Assembly (NCBI GenBank): GCA_029168955.1
Contig: JAPDOI010000288.1
Location: 682,001-746,000 of the forward strand
DNA length: 64,000 bases
From: Aplectana chamaeleonis
Taxonomy: Eukaryota; Nematoda; Chromadorea; Rhabditida; Cosmocercidae
Direction: 5' to 3'
Shown: in pieces, positions 31,534 to 43,300 of the stretch
Layout: each line of letters opens with the position of its first letter
Numbering within the stretch: the first letter of the stretch is position 1
Notes under the pieces: model-generated
What the model saw: the letters and a program-made list of their open reading frames with translations, nothing else
Told to the model about the DNA's origin: nothing
Databases searched by the model: none
Position numbers and translations under genes: made by a program

Positions 31534-32808
31534 GCCACCACAGCAGGCCCGACCCCCATCCGGATTTTCGACCTCGATATCGGCTGGGTGGATGTATGAA
31601 TTTTTGAAAAATATCCGTTCTTCAGTCCATAGCCGGACTGTCTCCTTATCCTGGCTCGCTCTCGCGCAACGATTGCGAATGAACAGGAGCACAGGCCTGA
31701 GACAACTCGTCCACCAATTTTTCACCCTCAAAATCTTGGCATCTTTGAAGAGCCATAACTCTGTTCAAAGGGGGTCTTGGGCGATTTCAGAGACATCACT
31801 GTGATCAGCGTGTGACTTTCTCCAAGATAAGCATGAAATCTGAAAATTAATTTTTTGGGGGTCCTGTGCCTTTGATGCGTTTCTCGCCGTTTCTTCGTGA
31901 TTATGGTTACACTTGGTTGCCAATCCATTGTTTTATGTGAAAAACGAAAATCATGGTGAACACTGCCTTTAACTCTGCCAATTCGAGACTTGATGCTTCG
32001 GGGTAAGCGGACTTTATCAAGCTCTGTTATCATTATTCATCAAATTCACCTTTAGCGCCGTCGTCGAAGCTTATCCGCGCAAAGGGTGAATTTGCTGAGC
32101 GGTTGGATCTCAGTTAGCGCAAAGCGTGAAAATAACGCCAGAGCTAACATGTTAATGCATATCAGTTGTTAAGCGGCTGGATATCAATCAGCGCAAAGGG
32201 TGGAATTACCGCCGTTGCTGGCATCTTAGAAAATTCTAAACTAGGGAAAAGATCTAAGTGAAAACATGATAAAACGAATGATCACGTCTTAATCTGTTTA
32301 CCATGAGCACAGCCGGTATAAAAGCCGCCTCATCTCACTAGAATCCTCACTCGGTATTCTGATGCCGGCCCTGGAAGGTGACTTCGAGTCACTCTCCGGA
32401 GGTCAGCATAATTTTGGCTGCTGGGAGGATACAGTGGGTATCCTCACGGCGGGGGGGGGGGCGAGTTACGCCCTAGAGGGTGGGTCCTCACCGCAGACGT
32501 CGGTGGAAATTACGCCCATGTTGCGGACAATGCGGGGCTTCCTGGGCTGTGGACCTTCGAATTCATGAAATTTTCGAGGTAAAGTCACCCATTTTCGTGG
32601 TAAATTCACCTCATTTTCGCGGTAAATTGGACCCTTTCTCGCTGCCAGTTCGCACCATTTTCACGGGATATTCACCCCATTCTCTCCTATCCTAGCGGCA
32701 AATTCACCCATACAGTGAATTTAACGCGGCATGTTAAGACTTCATGCCGACTTGTACATGAGCATCAAGTCTCTTTTGCTGAGGCATCAAGTCTCGAATT
32801 GGCAGAGA
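31534..32808. other. Non-coding stretch with short degenerate repeats
   Basis: GTGAACACTGCCT followed by TTAA at 31969-31972 is a right end of the AGGCAGTG family without a visible left end. Around 32060-32200 the motif GCGCAAAG(G/C)GTG recurs three times, and around 32580-32720 a degenerate unit TTTTCGYGGTAAATTCACC recurs four to five times. A run of eleven G lies at 32451-32461. No gene that I can support. Confidence 0.5.
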
Positions 32809-33353
32809 AGGCAGTGGTCGATATAGAATAATCTTGTCTTCTTTTCCTCTCTAAACCCTTTTCTGGGTTTGTAGTAGTAGGACAAATGAGAAAAAATCGC
32901 GAAGAAACCGCAGTTTGGGGTCAAATTGGAGGCCTGAAGTTTCTTGTCTTTTGCTGGTGGACGAGCCCACTCCACATCATCGGCAGCGATGATCTCTGAT
33001 ATCAAGAACATCAGCTGGCTTGAAATTGAATTTCAATAAATGAACATGATCTTTCGGACTCATATAGTCAAGAACATTGACTGAAGTGCTTGCTTTCATT
33101 GTTCAACTGTTTTTATTACGCAAATTTGAATTTATTTCTTCCTCTGAATGTCCTCGATATTTGACTGCTCGGCATGAGGCTGCGATCTTTTTTTGGCGCT
33201 GTGCACGTGTGTACAAACTGGCATCTTTGGGCCCTAGATACTCCAATTCGAGCCCGTTTCTCACCGCGCTACCTTCATAGTTTTCAGCTGTTTTCTATCT
33301 AAGCTAATTTTTATAGTTTTTTTAGATAACGTTTTTCACCGCGACCACTGCCT
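32809..33353 (-). mobile_element. TTAA-associated MITE, copy B (inverted)
   Basis: Reverse-oriented copy of 27959-28508, with AGGCAGTGGTC at the left, GACCACTGCCT at the right and TTAA at 33354-33357. The left flank is GAGA, so one side of the duplication has been lost or changed. Similarity to copy A is clear but diverged, perhaps 80-85% by eye over the aligned end. Confidence 0.78.
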
Positions 33354-34308
33354 TTAACCATAGAAAGTTAATGCAACCTTCGAATAACTCAAAGAACAAT
33401 TGCTCAAGAAACCTCAAGACAAAAAAGATCTTCACAAATGGCTCCAGCCCGAACTTCAACCGCAGAAAAACATCGTATATGATTTTGGCGATAACACTAA
33501 TTTCAGTTTCTCGTTGTGCTCGAACTGGTTCTTCCTCAGAAATAAAAGTTTTCTATAGTGCCGTTTTGACGTGTTTGTTCAACAGCTATACGAAAGTAAC
33601 TTATACTATTTCTTGTTTTTCTTTACGTACGATGCATTGAAGAAGCTTCCATGGCAGGGTGTGCATTTACTGTAGACCAAATTCCCCATGGCGGACATAC
33701 ACCAAATACAGAGCCGTTTTAATTGATTCCCACGACTTGATTTTTCTTTTGTGTCAATCAGTGGTCAGGCTCATAGGTAACTGAATTTCAGCGGTAGTGC
33801 TGAATTGCTACTTTGAAAGCTCACCATTCGATATTGTCACGATAAGATGAGAATTGCCGGTAGTTTCATGTACATACGCTCCTAAAAAATCTGTGGTCGA
33901 AGATCATTTCGAATAAACTCAACCGCGTTCTTCTCTAACCCCCTTTCATAATCCGAAAACGGCGGAAAAAAACAGGAAGCCGCGAAAAAGATCGCTGAAA
34001 TCCGCGATTTTTGCCGCTGATATTACGGATTTCTTTAAAAGCAGGCTAATCGTGAGAGGACCATCCGACATCTCGGTTAGAGACGCAGAGGGCTCTTTGT
34101 AGTATTGAAGGGGATGGATTTCGTCCACTTTCTGAGAGAGGTGTGCATTCAGTAATTGCGTCTTCTCCTGTTTGGAAAGGATTATGCTCCGTACAATGCG
34201 ACAAGATATCAGAAGTAGATTTCTGGTCACCGTACGAAGTGAATAGTGTTGCAAGGAGTGAGCAGTACTTCGGAGACATTGTGCAGGCCGTATAAAAAGC
34301 GAGTGGGA
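33354..34308. other. Non-coding stretch before the satellite
   Basis: AT-rich and without a recognisable gene. From about 34246 degenerate satellite-like words (GTGAGCAGTACTTCGG, TTGTGCAGGCCGTAT) appear, so the array edge is gradual. A minus-strand frame from inside the array runs through this edge to a stop at 34046. Confidence 0.5.
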
Positions 34309-37300
34309 CTATTAGGGGAATGAGCAGGACGCTATAGAAAGTGTGCAGGACTTCAGTAGGAGTGAGCAGGACGTCAGAGAAGGTGTGCAGGACTTCGGTG
34401 GGAGTGTGCAGGACGTCATAGAAAGTAAGTAGGATTTCAGTGGGGGTGCGCAGGACTTCAGTGGAAGTGTGCAAGGCGTTAGAGGAAGTGTGCAGGACTC
34501 CAAAGGGAGCGTGCAAGACATCAGAGAACGTAAGCAGGAATTCTGTGGGAGTGTGCAGGACGTCAGAGCAAATGGGCAGGACTTCAGTGGGAGTGTGCAG
34601 GACGACATAAAAAGTATACAAGACTCCAGTGGGAGTGTGCAGGACGTCATAGAAAGTGTGCTTGACTTCAGTAGGAGTGAGCAGGACGTCAGAGAAGGTG
34701 TGCAGGACTTCGGTGGGAGTGTGCAGGACGTCATCGAAAGTAAGTAGGATTTCAGTAGGGGTGCGCAGGACTTCAGTGGAAGTGTGCAGGGCGTTAGAGG
34801 AAGTGTGCAGGACTCCAAAGGGAGCGTGCAAGACATCAGAGAACGTAAGCAGGAATTCTGTGGGAGTGTGCAGGACGTCAGAGCAAATGTGCAGGACTTC
34901 AGTGGGCGTGTGCAGGACGTCATAAAAAGTATACAAGACTCCGATGGGAGTGTGCAGGACGTCATAGAAAGTGTGCTGGGCTTCAGTAGGAGTGAGCAGG
35001 ACCTCAGTGGGAGTGTGCAGGACGTCATAGAAAATAAGCAGGAATTCTGTGGGAGTGTGCAGGACGTCAGAGCAAATGTGCAGGACTTCAGTGGGAGTGT
35101 GCAGGACGTTATAAAAAGTATACAAGACTTCAGTGGAAGTGTGCGGGACGTCATAGAAAGTGTGCTGGACTTCAGTAGGAGTGAGCAGGACCTCAGAGAA
35201 GGCGTGCAGGACTTCGGTGGGAGTGTGCAGGACGTCATAGAAAGGAAGTAGGATTTCAGTGGGGGTGCGCAGGACTTCAGTGGAAGTGTCCAGGGCGTTA
35301 GAGAAATTGTGCAGGACTTCAAAGGGAGCGGGCAAGACATCAGAGAACGTAAACAGGAATTCTGTGGGAGTGTGCAGGACGTCAGAGAAGGCGTGCAGGA
35401 CTTTGGTGGGAGTGTGCAGGACGTCAGAGAAAGTGTGCAGGACTTCGGTGGGAGTGTGCAGGACGTCATCGAAAGTAAGTAGGATTTCAGTAGGGGTGCG
35501 CAGGACTTCAGTGGAAGTGTGCAGGGCGTTAGAGGAAGTGTGCAGGACTCCAAAGGGAGCGTGCAAGACATCAGAGAACGTAAGCAGGAATTCTGTGGGA
35601 GTGTGCAGGACGTCAGAGCAAATGTGCAGGACTTCAGTGGGAGTGTGCAGGACGTCATAAAAAGTATACAAGACTCCGATGGGAGTGTGCAGGACGTCAT
35701 AGAAAGTGTGCAGGACTTCAGTGGGAGTGTGCAGGACGTTATAGAAAATAAGCAGGATTTCTTTGGGAGTGTGCAGGACGTCAGAGAAAGTGTGCGGTAC
35801 TTCAGTGGGAGTGTGCAGGACGTCATAAAAAGTATACAAGCCTTCAGTGGAAGTGTGCGGGACGTCATAGAAAGTGTGCTGGACTTCAGTAGGAGTGAGC
35901 AGGACCCCAGAAAAGGTGTGCAGGACTTCGGTGGGAGTGTGCAGGACGTCATAGAAAGTAAGTAGGATTTCAGTGGGGGTGCGCAGGACGTCATAAAAAG
36001 TATACAAGACTTCAGTGGAAGTGTGCGGGACGTCATAGAAAGTGTGCTGGACTTCAGTAGGAGTGAGCAGGACCTCAGAGGTGTGCAGGACTTCGGTGGG
36101 AGTGTGCAGGACGTCATAAAAAGTATACAAGACTCCGATGGAAGTGTGCAGGACGTCATAGAAAGTGTGCTGGGCTTCAGTAGGAGTGAGCAGGACCTCA
36201 GTGGGAGTGTGCAGGACGTCATAGAAAATAAGCAGGATTTCTGTGGGAGTGTGCAGGACGTTATAGAAAATAATCAGGATTTCTTTGGGATTGTGCAGGA
36301 CGTCAGAGAAAGTGTGCGGTACTTCAGTGGGAGTGTGCAGGACGTCATAAAAAGTATACAAGAGTCCAGTGGAAGTGTGCGGGACGTCATAGAAAGTGTG
36401 CTGGACTTCAGTAGGAGTGAGCAGGACCTCAGAGAAGGTGTGCAGGACTTCGGTGGGAGTGTGCAGGACGCCATAGAAAGTAAGTAGGATTTCAGTGGGG
36501 GTGCGAAGGACTTCAGTGGAAGTGTGCAGGGCGTTAGAGAAATTGTGCAGGACTTCAAAGGGAGCGGGCAAGACATCAGAGAACGTAAGCAGGAATTCTG
36601 TGGGAGTGTGCAGGATGTCAGAGCAAATGTGCAGGACTTCAGTGGGAGTGTGCAGGACGTCATAAAAAGTATACAAGACTCCGATGGGAGTGTGCAGGAC
36701 GTCATAGAAAGTGTGCTGGACATCAGTAGGAGTGAGCAGGACCTCAGCGGGAGTGTGCAGGACGTCATAGAAAGTGTGCTGGACATCAGTAGGAGTGAGC
36801 AGGACCTCAGTGGGAGTGTGCAGGACGTCATAAAAAGTATACAAGACTCCGATGGGAGTGTGCAGGACGTCATAGAAAGTGTGCTGGACATCAGTAGGAG
36901 TGAGCAGGACCTCAGCGGGAGTGTGCAGGACGTCATAGAAAGTGTGCAGGACTTCAGTAGGGTTAGCAGGACGTCAGAGAAGGTGTGCAGGACTCCGGTG
37001 GGAGTGCGCAGGACGTCATAGAAAGTAAGTAGGATTTCAGTGGGGGTGCGCAGGACTTCAGTGGAAGTGTGCAGGGCGTTAGAGGAAGTGTGCAGGACTC
37101 CAAAGGGAGCGTGCAAGACATCAGAGAACGTAAGCAGGAATTCTGTGGGAGTGTGCAGGACGTCAGAGCAAATGTGCAGGACTTCAGTGGGAGTGTGCAG
37201 GACGTCATAAAAAGTATACAAGACTCCGATGAGAGTGTGCAGGACGTCACAGAAAGTGTGCTGGACATCAGTAGGAGTGAGCAGGACCTCAGTGGGAGTG

Positions 37301-40300
37301 TGCAGGACGTCATAGAAAGTGTGCTGGACATCAGTAGGAGTGAGCAGGACCTCAGTGGTAGTGTGCCGGACGTCATAGAAAGTGTGCTGGACATCAGTAG
37401 GAGTGAGCAGGACCTCAGTGGGAGTGTGCAGGACGTCATAGAAAATAAGCAGGATTTCTGTGGGAGTGTGCAGGACGTCAGAGAAAGTGTGCAGGACTTC
37501 AGTGTGAGTGTGCAGGACGTTGTGGAAAATAAGCAGGATTTCTTTGGGAGTGTGCAGGACGTCAGAGAAAGTGTGCAGTACTTCAGTGGGAGTGTGCAGG
37601 ACGTCATAAAAAGTATACAAGAGTCCAGTGGAAGTGTGCGGGACGTCATAGAAAGTGTGCTGGACTTCAGTAGGAGTGAGCAGGACCTCAGAGAAGGTGT
37701 GCAGGACTTCGGTGGGAGTGTGCAGGACGTCATAGAAAGTAAGTAGGATTTCAGTGGGGGTGCGAAGGACTTCAGTGGAAGTGTGCAGGGCGTTAGAGAA
37801 ATTGTGCAGGACTTCAAAGGGAGCGGGCAAGACATCAGAGAACGTAAGCAGGAATTCTGTGGGAGTGTGCAGGATGTCAGAGCAAATGTGCAGGACTTCA
37901 GTGGGAGTGTGCAGGACGTCATAAAAAGTATACAAGACTCCGATGGGAGTGTGCAGGACGTCATAGAAAGTGTGCTGGACATCAGTAGGAGTGAGCAGGA
38001 CCTCAGCGGGAGTGTGCAGGACGTCATAGAAAGTGTGCTGGACATCAGTAGGAGTGTGCAGGACGTCAGAGAAAGTGTGCAGGACTTCAGTGTGAGTGTG
38101 CAGGACGTTGTGGAAAATAAGCAGGATTTCTTTGGGAGTGTGCAGGACGTCATAGAAAGTGTGCAGTACTTCAGTGGGAGTGTGCAGGACGTCATAAAAA
38201 GTATACAAGAGTCCAGTGGAAGTGTGCGGGACGTCATAGAAAGTGTGCTGGACTTCAGTAGGAGTGAGCAGTACCTCAGAGAAGGTGTGCAGGACTTCGG
38301 TGGGAGTGTGCAGGACGTCATAGAAAGTAAGTAGGATTTCAGTGGGGGTGCGCAGGACTTCAGTGGGAGTGTGCAGGACGTCATAAAAAGTATACAAGAC
38401 TCCGCTGGGAGTGTGAAGGACGTCATAGAAAGTGTGCTGGACTTCAGTAGGAGTGAGCAGGACGTCAGAGAGGGTGTGCAGGACTTCGGTGGAAGTGTGC
38501 AGGACGTCATAGAAAATAAGCAGGATTTCCGTGGGAGTGTGCAGGACGTCAGAGAAAGTGTGCAGGACTTCAGTGGGAGTGTGCAGGACGTCGTAGAAAA
38601 TAAGCAGGATTTCTTTGAGAGTGTGCAGGACGTCAGAGAAAGTGTGCACGACTTCAGTGGGACAGTGCGGGACGTCATAAAAAGTATACAAGACTCCGAT
38701 GGGAGTGTGCAGGACGTGATAGAAAGTGTGCTGGACTTCAGTGGGAAAGTGCAGGACGTCATAAAAAGTAAACAAGACTCCAGTGGAAGTGTGCGGGACG
38801 TCATAGAAAGTAAGTAGGATTTGAGTGGGGGTGCGCAGGACTTCAGTGGGAGTGTGCAGGACGTCAGAGAAAGTGTGCTGGACTTCAATAGGAGTGAGCA
38901 GGACGTCAGAGATGGTGTGCAGGACTTCAGTGGGGATCTGCAGAACGTTGAGTGAGAAGGACTTGAGTGGGAGTGAGCAGGACGTCAGAGAAGGTGTGCA
39001 GGACTTCGGTGGGAGTGTGCAGGACGTCATAGAAAGTAAGTAGGATTTCAGTGGGGGTGCGCAGGACTTCAGTGGAAGTGTGCGGGACGTCATAAAAAGT
39101 ATACAAGACTCCGCTGGGAGTGTGAAGGACGTCATAGAAAGTGTGCTGGACTTCAGTAGGAGTGAGCAGGACGTCAGAGAGGGTGTGCAGGACTTCGGTG
39201 GAAGTGTGCAGGACGTCATAGAAAATCAGCAGGATTTCTGTGGGAGTGTGCAGGACGTCAGAGAAAGTGTGCAGGACTTCAGTGGGAGTGTGCAGGACGT
39301 CGTAGAAAATAAGCAGGATTTCTTTGAGAGTGTGCAGGACGTCAGAGAAAGTGTGCACGACTTCAGTGGGACAGTGCGGGACGTCATAAAAAGTATACAA
39401 GACTCCGATGGGAGTGTGCAGGACGTGATAGAAAGTGTGCTGGACTTCAGTGGGAAAGTGCAGGACGTCATAAAAAGTAAACAAGACTCCAGTGGAAGTG
39501 TGCGGGACGTCATAGAAAGTAAGTAGGATTTCGGTGGGGGTGCGCAGGACTTCAGTGGGGTGTGCAGGACGTCAGAGAAAGTGTGCTGGACTCCAGTAGG
39601 AGTGAGCAGGACGTCAGAGATGGTGTGCAGGACTTCAGTGGGGATCTGCAGAACGTTGAGTGTGAAGGACTTGAGTGGGAGTGAGCAGGACGTCAGAGAA
39701 GGTGTGCAGGACTTCGGTGGGAGTGTGCAGGACGTCATAGAAAGTAAGTAGGATTTCAGTGGGGGTGCGCAGGACTTCAGTGGAAGTGTGCGGGGAGTTA
39801 GAGAAATTGTGCAGGACTTCAAAGGGAGCGGGCAAGACATCAGAGAACGTAAGCAGGAATTCTGTGGGAGTGTGCAGGTCGTCAGCAGGACTTCGGTGGG
39901 AGTGCGCACGACGTCATAAAAAGTATACAAGACTCCGATGGGAGTGTGCAGGACGTCATATAAAGTGTGCTGGACTTCAGTGGGAAAGTGCAGGACGTCA
40001 TAAAAAGTAAACAAGACTCCAGTGGAAGTGTGCGGGACGTCATAGAAAGTGTGCAGGACTTCAGTAGGGTTAGCAGGACGTCAGAGAAGGTGTGCAGGAC
40101 TCCGGTGGGAGTGTGCAGGACGTCATAGAAAGTAAGTAGGATTTCAGTGGGGGTGCGAAGGACTTTAGTGGAAGTGTGCAGGGCGTTAGAGAAATTGTGC
40201 AGGACTTCAAAGGGAGCGGGCAAGACATCAGAGAACGTAAGCAGGAATTCTGTGGGAGTGTGCAGGATGTCAGAGCAAATGTGCAGGACTTCAGTGGGAG

Positions 40301-43300
40301 TGTGCAGGACGTCATAAAAAGTATACAAGACTCCGATGGGAGTGTGCAGGACGTCATAGAAAGTAAGTAGGATTTCAGTGGGGGTGCGAAGGACTTCAGT
40401 GGAAGTGTGCAGGGCGTTAGAGAAATTGTGCAGGACTTCAAAGGGAGCGGGCAAGACATCAGAGAACGTAAGCAGGAATTCTGTGGGAGTGTGCAGGACG
40501 TCAGAGAAGGTGTGCAGGACTTCAGTGGGAGTGTGCAGGACGTCATAAAAAGTATACAAGACTCCGATGGGAGTGTGCAGGACGTCATAGAAAGTGTGCT
40601 GGACTTCAGTAGGAGTGAGCAGGACCTCAGTGGGAGTGTGCAGGACGTCATAGAAAGTGTGCTGGACTTGAGTAGGAGTGAGCAGGACGTCAGAGAAGGT
40701 GTGCAGGACTTCCGTGGGAGTGTGCAGAACGTCACAGAAAAAAAAGCAGGATTTCTGTGAGAGTGTGCAGGACGTCAGAGAAAGTGTGCTGGACTTCAGT
40801 AGGAGTGAGCAGGACGTCAGAGAAGGTGTGCAGGTCTTCGGTGGGAGTGTGCAGGACGTCATAGAAAGTAAGCAGGATTTCAGTGGGGGTGCGCAGGACT
40901 TCAGTGGAAGTGTGCAGGGCGTTAGAGGAAGTGTGCAGGACTCCAAAGGGAGCGTGCAAGACATCAGAGAACGTAAGCAGGAATTCTGTGGGAGTGTGCA
41001 GGACGTCAGAGCAAATGTGCAGGACTTCAGTGGGAGTGTGCAGGACGTCATAAAAAGTATACACGACTCCGATGGGAGTGTGCAGGACGTCAGAGAACGT
41101 AAGCAGGAATTCTGTGGGAGTGTGCAGGACGTCAGAGCAAATGTGCAGGACTTCAGTGGGAGTGTGCAGGACGTCATAAAAAGTATACAAGACTCCGATG
41201 GGAGTGTGCAGGACGTCATAGAAAGTGTGCTGGGCTTCAGTAGGAGTGAGCAGGACCTCAGTGGGAGTGTGCAGGACGTCATAGAAAATAAGCAGGATTT
41301 CTGTGGGAGTGTGCAGGACGTCAGAGAAAGTGTGCAGGACTTCAGTGGGAGTGTGTAGGACGTTGTAGAAAATAAGCAGGATTTCTTTGGGAGTGTGCAG
41401 GACGTCAGAGAAAGTGTGCAGTACTTCAGTGGGAGTGTGCAGGACGTCATAAAAAGTATACAAGACTTCAGTGGAAGTGTGCGGGACGTCATAGAAAGTG
41501 TGCTGGACTTCAGTAGGAGTGAGCAGGACCTCAGAGAAGGTGTGCAGGACTTCGGTGGGAGTGTGCAGGACGTCATAGAAAGTAAGTAGGATTTCAGTGG
41601 GGGTGCGCAGGACTTCAGTGGAAGTGTCCAGGGCGTTAGAGAAATTGTGCAGGACTTCAAAGGGAGCGGGCAAGACATCAGAGAACGTAAGCAGGAATCC
41701 TGTGGGAGTGTGCAGGACGTCAGAGAAGGTGTGCAGGACTTCGGTGGGAGCGTGCAGGACGTCATCGAAAGTAAGTAGGATTTCAATAGGGGTGCGCAGG
41801 ACTTCAGTGGAAGTGTGCAGGGCGTTAGAGGAAGTGTGCAGGACTCCAAAGGGAGCGTGCAAGACATCAGAGAACGTAAGCAGGAATTCTGTGGGAGTGT
41901 GCAGGACGTCAGAGCAAATGTGCAGGACTTTAGTGGGAGTGTGCAGGACGTCAAAAAAAGTATACAAGACTCCGATGGGAGTGTGCAGGACGTCATAGAA
42001 AGTGTGCTGGACATCAGTAGGAGTGAGCAGGACCTCAGTGGGAGTGTGTAGGACGTCATAGAAAGTGTGCTGGACATCAGTAGGAGTGAGCAGGACGTCA
42101 GAGAAAGTGTGCAGGACTTCGGTGGGAGCGTGCAGGACGTCATCGAAAGTAAGTAGGATTTCAATAGGGGTGCGCAGGACTTCAGTGGAAGTGTGCAGGG
42201 CGTTAGAGGAAGTGTGCAGGACTCCAAAGGGAGCGTGCAAGACATCAGAGAACGTAAGCAGGAATTCTGTGGGAGTGCGCAGGACGTCAGAGCAAATGTG
42301 CAGGACTTCAGTGGGAGTGTGCAGGACGTCATAAAAAGTATACAAGAGTCCAGTGGAAGTGTGCGGGACGTCATAGGAAGTGTGCTGGACTTCAGTAGGA
42401 GTGAGCAGGACCTCAGAGAAGGTGTGCAGGACTTCGGTGGGAGTGTGCAGGACGTCATAGAAAGTAAGTAGGATTTCAGTGGGGGTGCGAAGGACTTCAG
42501 TGGAAGTGTGCAGGGCGTTAGAGAAATTGTGCAGGACTTCAAAGGGAGCGGGCAAGACATCAGAGAACGTAAGCAGGAATTCTGTGGGAGTGTGCAGGAC
42601 GTCAGAGAAGGTGTGCAGGACTTCGGTGGGAGTGTGCAGGACGTCATAGAAAAAAAGCAGGATTTCTGTGGGAGTGTGCAGGACGTCAGAGAAAGTGTGC
42701 AGTACTTCAGTGGGAGTGTGCAGGACGTCATAAAAAGTATATAAGACTCTAGTGGAAGTGTGCGGGACGTCATAGAAAGTGTGCTGGACTCCAGTAGGAG
42801 TGAGCAGGACGTCAGAGAAGGTGTGCAGGACTTCGGTGGGAGTGTGCAGGACGTCATAGAAAGTAAGTAGGATTTCAGTGGGGGTGCGCAGGACTTCAGT
42901 GGGAGTGTGCAGGACGTCATAAAAAATATACAAGACTCCGCTGGGAGTGTGCAGGACGTCATAGAAAGTGTGCTGGACTTCAGTAGGAGTGAGCAGGACG
43001 TCAGAGAGGGTGTGCAGGACTTCGGTGGGAGTGTGCAGGACGTCATAGAAAATAAGCAGGATTTCTGTGGGAGTGTGCAGGACGTCAGAGAAAGTGTGCA
43101 GGACTTCAGTGGGAGTGTGCAGGACGTCGTAGAAAATAAGCAGGATTTCTGTGGGAGTGTGCAGGACGTCAGAGAAAGTGTGCAGGACTTCAGTGGGACA
43201 GTGCGGGACGTCATAAAAAGTATACAAGACTCCGATGGGAGTGTGCACAGACGTCATAGAAAGTGTGGTGGACTTCAGTAGGGTGAGCAGGACGTCAGAG

